From Oscillospiraceae bacterium (GTDB lineage: Bacteria; Bacillota_A; Clostridia; Oscillospirales; Oscillospiraceae), in the NCBI GenBank assembly GCA_017381835.1, contig JAFOBK010000024.1, positions 1-6,466 on the forward strand: a stretch of DNA of 6,466 nt, given 5' to 3'. Under the pieces are notes generated by a model. The model saw only the letters and a program-made list of their open reading frames with translations. It did not search any database and had not been told where the DNA came from. Below, one piece after another: positions 5,409 through 6,466 of this stretch (position 1 is its first letter; each line of letters starts with the position of its first letter). The position numbers and the translations under genes were made by a program.

Positions 5409-6466
5409 AAAAAACGACCCGTCTGATCACCATTTTGATCTTTATCTTTATGTATATCCCCATGGCGGTGCTGATCGTCGCATCCTTCAACACCGGCAAG
5501 GATATCACCCAGTTTGAGGGCTTCACCCTCCAGCAGTATGTGCGCCTGTTCCAGGACCGGAATCTGCTGAAACTGCTGGGTAACTCTGTGCTGATCTCTG
5601 TGCTGGCTTCCGGCCTGTCCACCGTCTTCGGCACCTTCGCCGCTGTTGGCATCCACGGTCTGAAGCCTAAGATGCGCAAGGCGGTCATGAGCCTCACGAA
5701 CATCCCCATGACAAACCCGGATATCGTCACCGGTATCTCCCTGAGCTTGCTGTTCGTCTTCGTCGGTTCCAAGCTCCTGGGTCAGAAGGACGCTTTGACC
5801 TTCTGGACGCTGCTGATTGCCCACATGACCTTCAACCTGCCTTATGTCATTTTGAATGTCATGCCCAAGCTCCAGCAGATGAATGTGGCGCTGACGGACG
5901 CTGCCATGGACTTAGGCTGCACCCCCGTCCAGGCTTTCTTTAAGGTGACCCTGCCTGAGATCATGCCCGGTGTGGTTTCCGGCGCGATCATGGCCTTCAC
6001 CATGAGTCTGGATGACTTCGTGATTTCCTACTTCGTCACCGGCATGGACTTTGTGACCCTGCCCGTTAAGATCTACAGCGAGGTCAAAAAGCCCATTCAA
6101 CCCAAGCTCTACGCAATGTTCACCCTGCTGTTCCTGCTGATCCTGATCCTCATGGTCACCATGAACATCATTCAGATCAAGGGCGACCGCAAGCCTAATA
6201 AGCCTGTGAAGTCCATGAGCAAGCAGCAGAAGTGGATCCTTCGGACTGTTGCCGCTGTGCTGTGCCTGGCGCTGCTGGTTGGCGGCGGTTTCCTGGCATT
6301 CTCTGCCAAGAACGATACCATCACCCTGAACGTCTATAACTGGGGTCAGTACATTGCCGACGGCAGTGACGACTCTATGGATATTATCGCCGAATTCGAA
6401 AAGCGCTATCCCCATATCAAGGTCAATTACTCCACCTATGACTCCAACGAGATCATGTACTCCAAG
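5405..6466 (+). CDS. potCD: PotC-PotD fusion: polyamine permease joined to substrate-binding protein (3' partial)
   Basis: The frame is open for 354 codons from ATG 5405 to the window edge. Residues 1 to about 260 are PotC: membrane segments near 6-28, 61-83, 98-120, 133-152, 190-210 and 236-257, with the EAA loop TDAAMDLGCTPVQAFFKVTL (164-183) then PEIMPG. A polar basic linker (DRKPNKPVKSMSKQQKW, about 261-277) leads into a seventh hydrophobic helix (281-300) and then TLNVYNWGQYI and NYSTYDSNEIMYSK, the start of a PotD-type polyamine-binding protein; the Trp and Tyr in NWGQY match PotD ligand-contacting positions. No stop and no ribosome binding site precede the possible internal ATG at 6215, so this is a true fusion as read. 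The helix lacks a proper lipobox (Cys287 follows Ala-Val-Leu), so the binding domain is held by the fused helix instead of lipid. The remainder of PotD lies beyond the window. Similar permease-binding protein fusions are known in some Firmicutes and mollicutes (from memory). Confidence 0.92.
   Translation, partial: MKKTTRLITILIFIFMYIPMAVLIVASFNTGKDITQFEGFTLQQYVRLFQDRNLLKLLGNSVLISVLASGLSTVFGTFAAVGIHGLKPKMRKAVMSLTNIPMTNPDIVTGISLSLLFVFVGSKLLGQKDALTFWTLLIAHMTFNLPYVILNVMPKLQQMNVALTDAAMDLGCTPVQAFFKVTLPEIMPGVVSGAIMAFTMSLDDFVISYFVTGMDFVTLPVKIYSEVKKPIQPKLYAMFTLLFLLILILMVTMNIIQIKGDRKPNKPVKSMSKQQKWILRTVAAVLCLALLVGGGFLAFSAKNDTITLNVYNWGQYIADGSDDSMDIIAEFEKRYPHIKVNYSTYDSNEIMYSK

Noticed and set aside
5279..6415. 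Three minus-strand open frames (136 to 181 codons) opposite potCD
   Set aside because: They are antisense shadows of the fusion gene, with Gln/Asp/His-rich translations and no domains.
6215..6466. A separate potD gene starting at ATG 6215
   Set aside because: The frame is continuous from potC, no stop precedes it, and no Shine-Dalgarno sequence lies upstream of this ATG.

Overview
The window looks like the chromosome of a moderately G+C-rich, Gram-positive anaerobe of the class Clostridia, probably an Oscillospirales-type gut bacterium. This is inference, from four things: an L27 with the Firmicutes cleavable N-terminus beside its Prp protease; strong GGAGG ribosome binding sites; a SpoIIQ-like forespore peptidase; and small palindromic repeats of a kind I associate with such genomes. 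No rRNA, tRNA, CRISPR, integrase or transposase gene is visible.

The left half is on the minus strand. Reading in the direction of transcription (right to left), it holds a SpoIIQ-like M23 peptidase (2613-3248), a repeat- and hairpin-rich spacer (2299-2612), a 68-residue two-helix membrane protein (2092-2298), a PfkB-family 1-phosphofructokinase (1105-2034), then a strong sigma-A promoter, a structured leader and the operon rplU-prp-rpmA (L21, Prp protease, L27; 943 down to 14). Prp removes the N-terminal peptide of L27, so enzyme and substrate are made from one message.

The right half is on the plus strand: a polyamine (spermidine/putrescine) ABC importer operon, potA-potB-potCD (3479 to beyond 6466). 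It is divergent from the M23 gene across a 230-base control region with a TTGACA promoter and an 8+8 base inverted repeat at the expected transcription start. The genes overlap (potA/potB by 14 bases, potB/potC by 4). The permease PotC runs without a stop, through an extra membrane helix, into the substrate-binding protein PotD, which is cut by the window end.

The most notable points are the PotC-PotD fusion, the M23 peptidase whose C-terminal HxH motif reads His-Val-Cys, a sigma-F-like promoter in front of that gene, the dyad at the pot promoter, and a MITE-like palindromic repeat. I see no clear sign of a wholly new system; most genes belong to known families.
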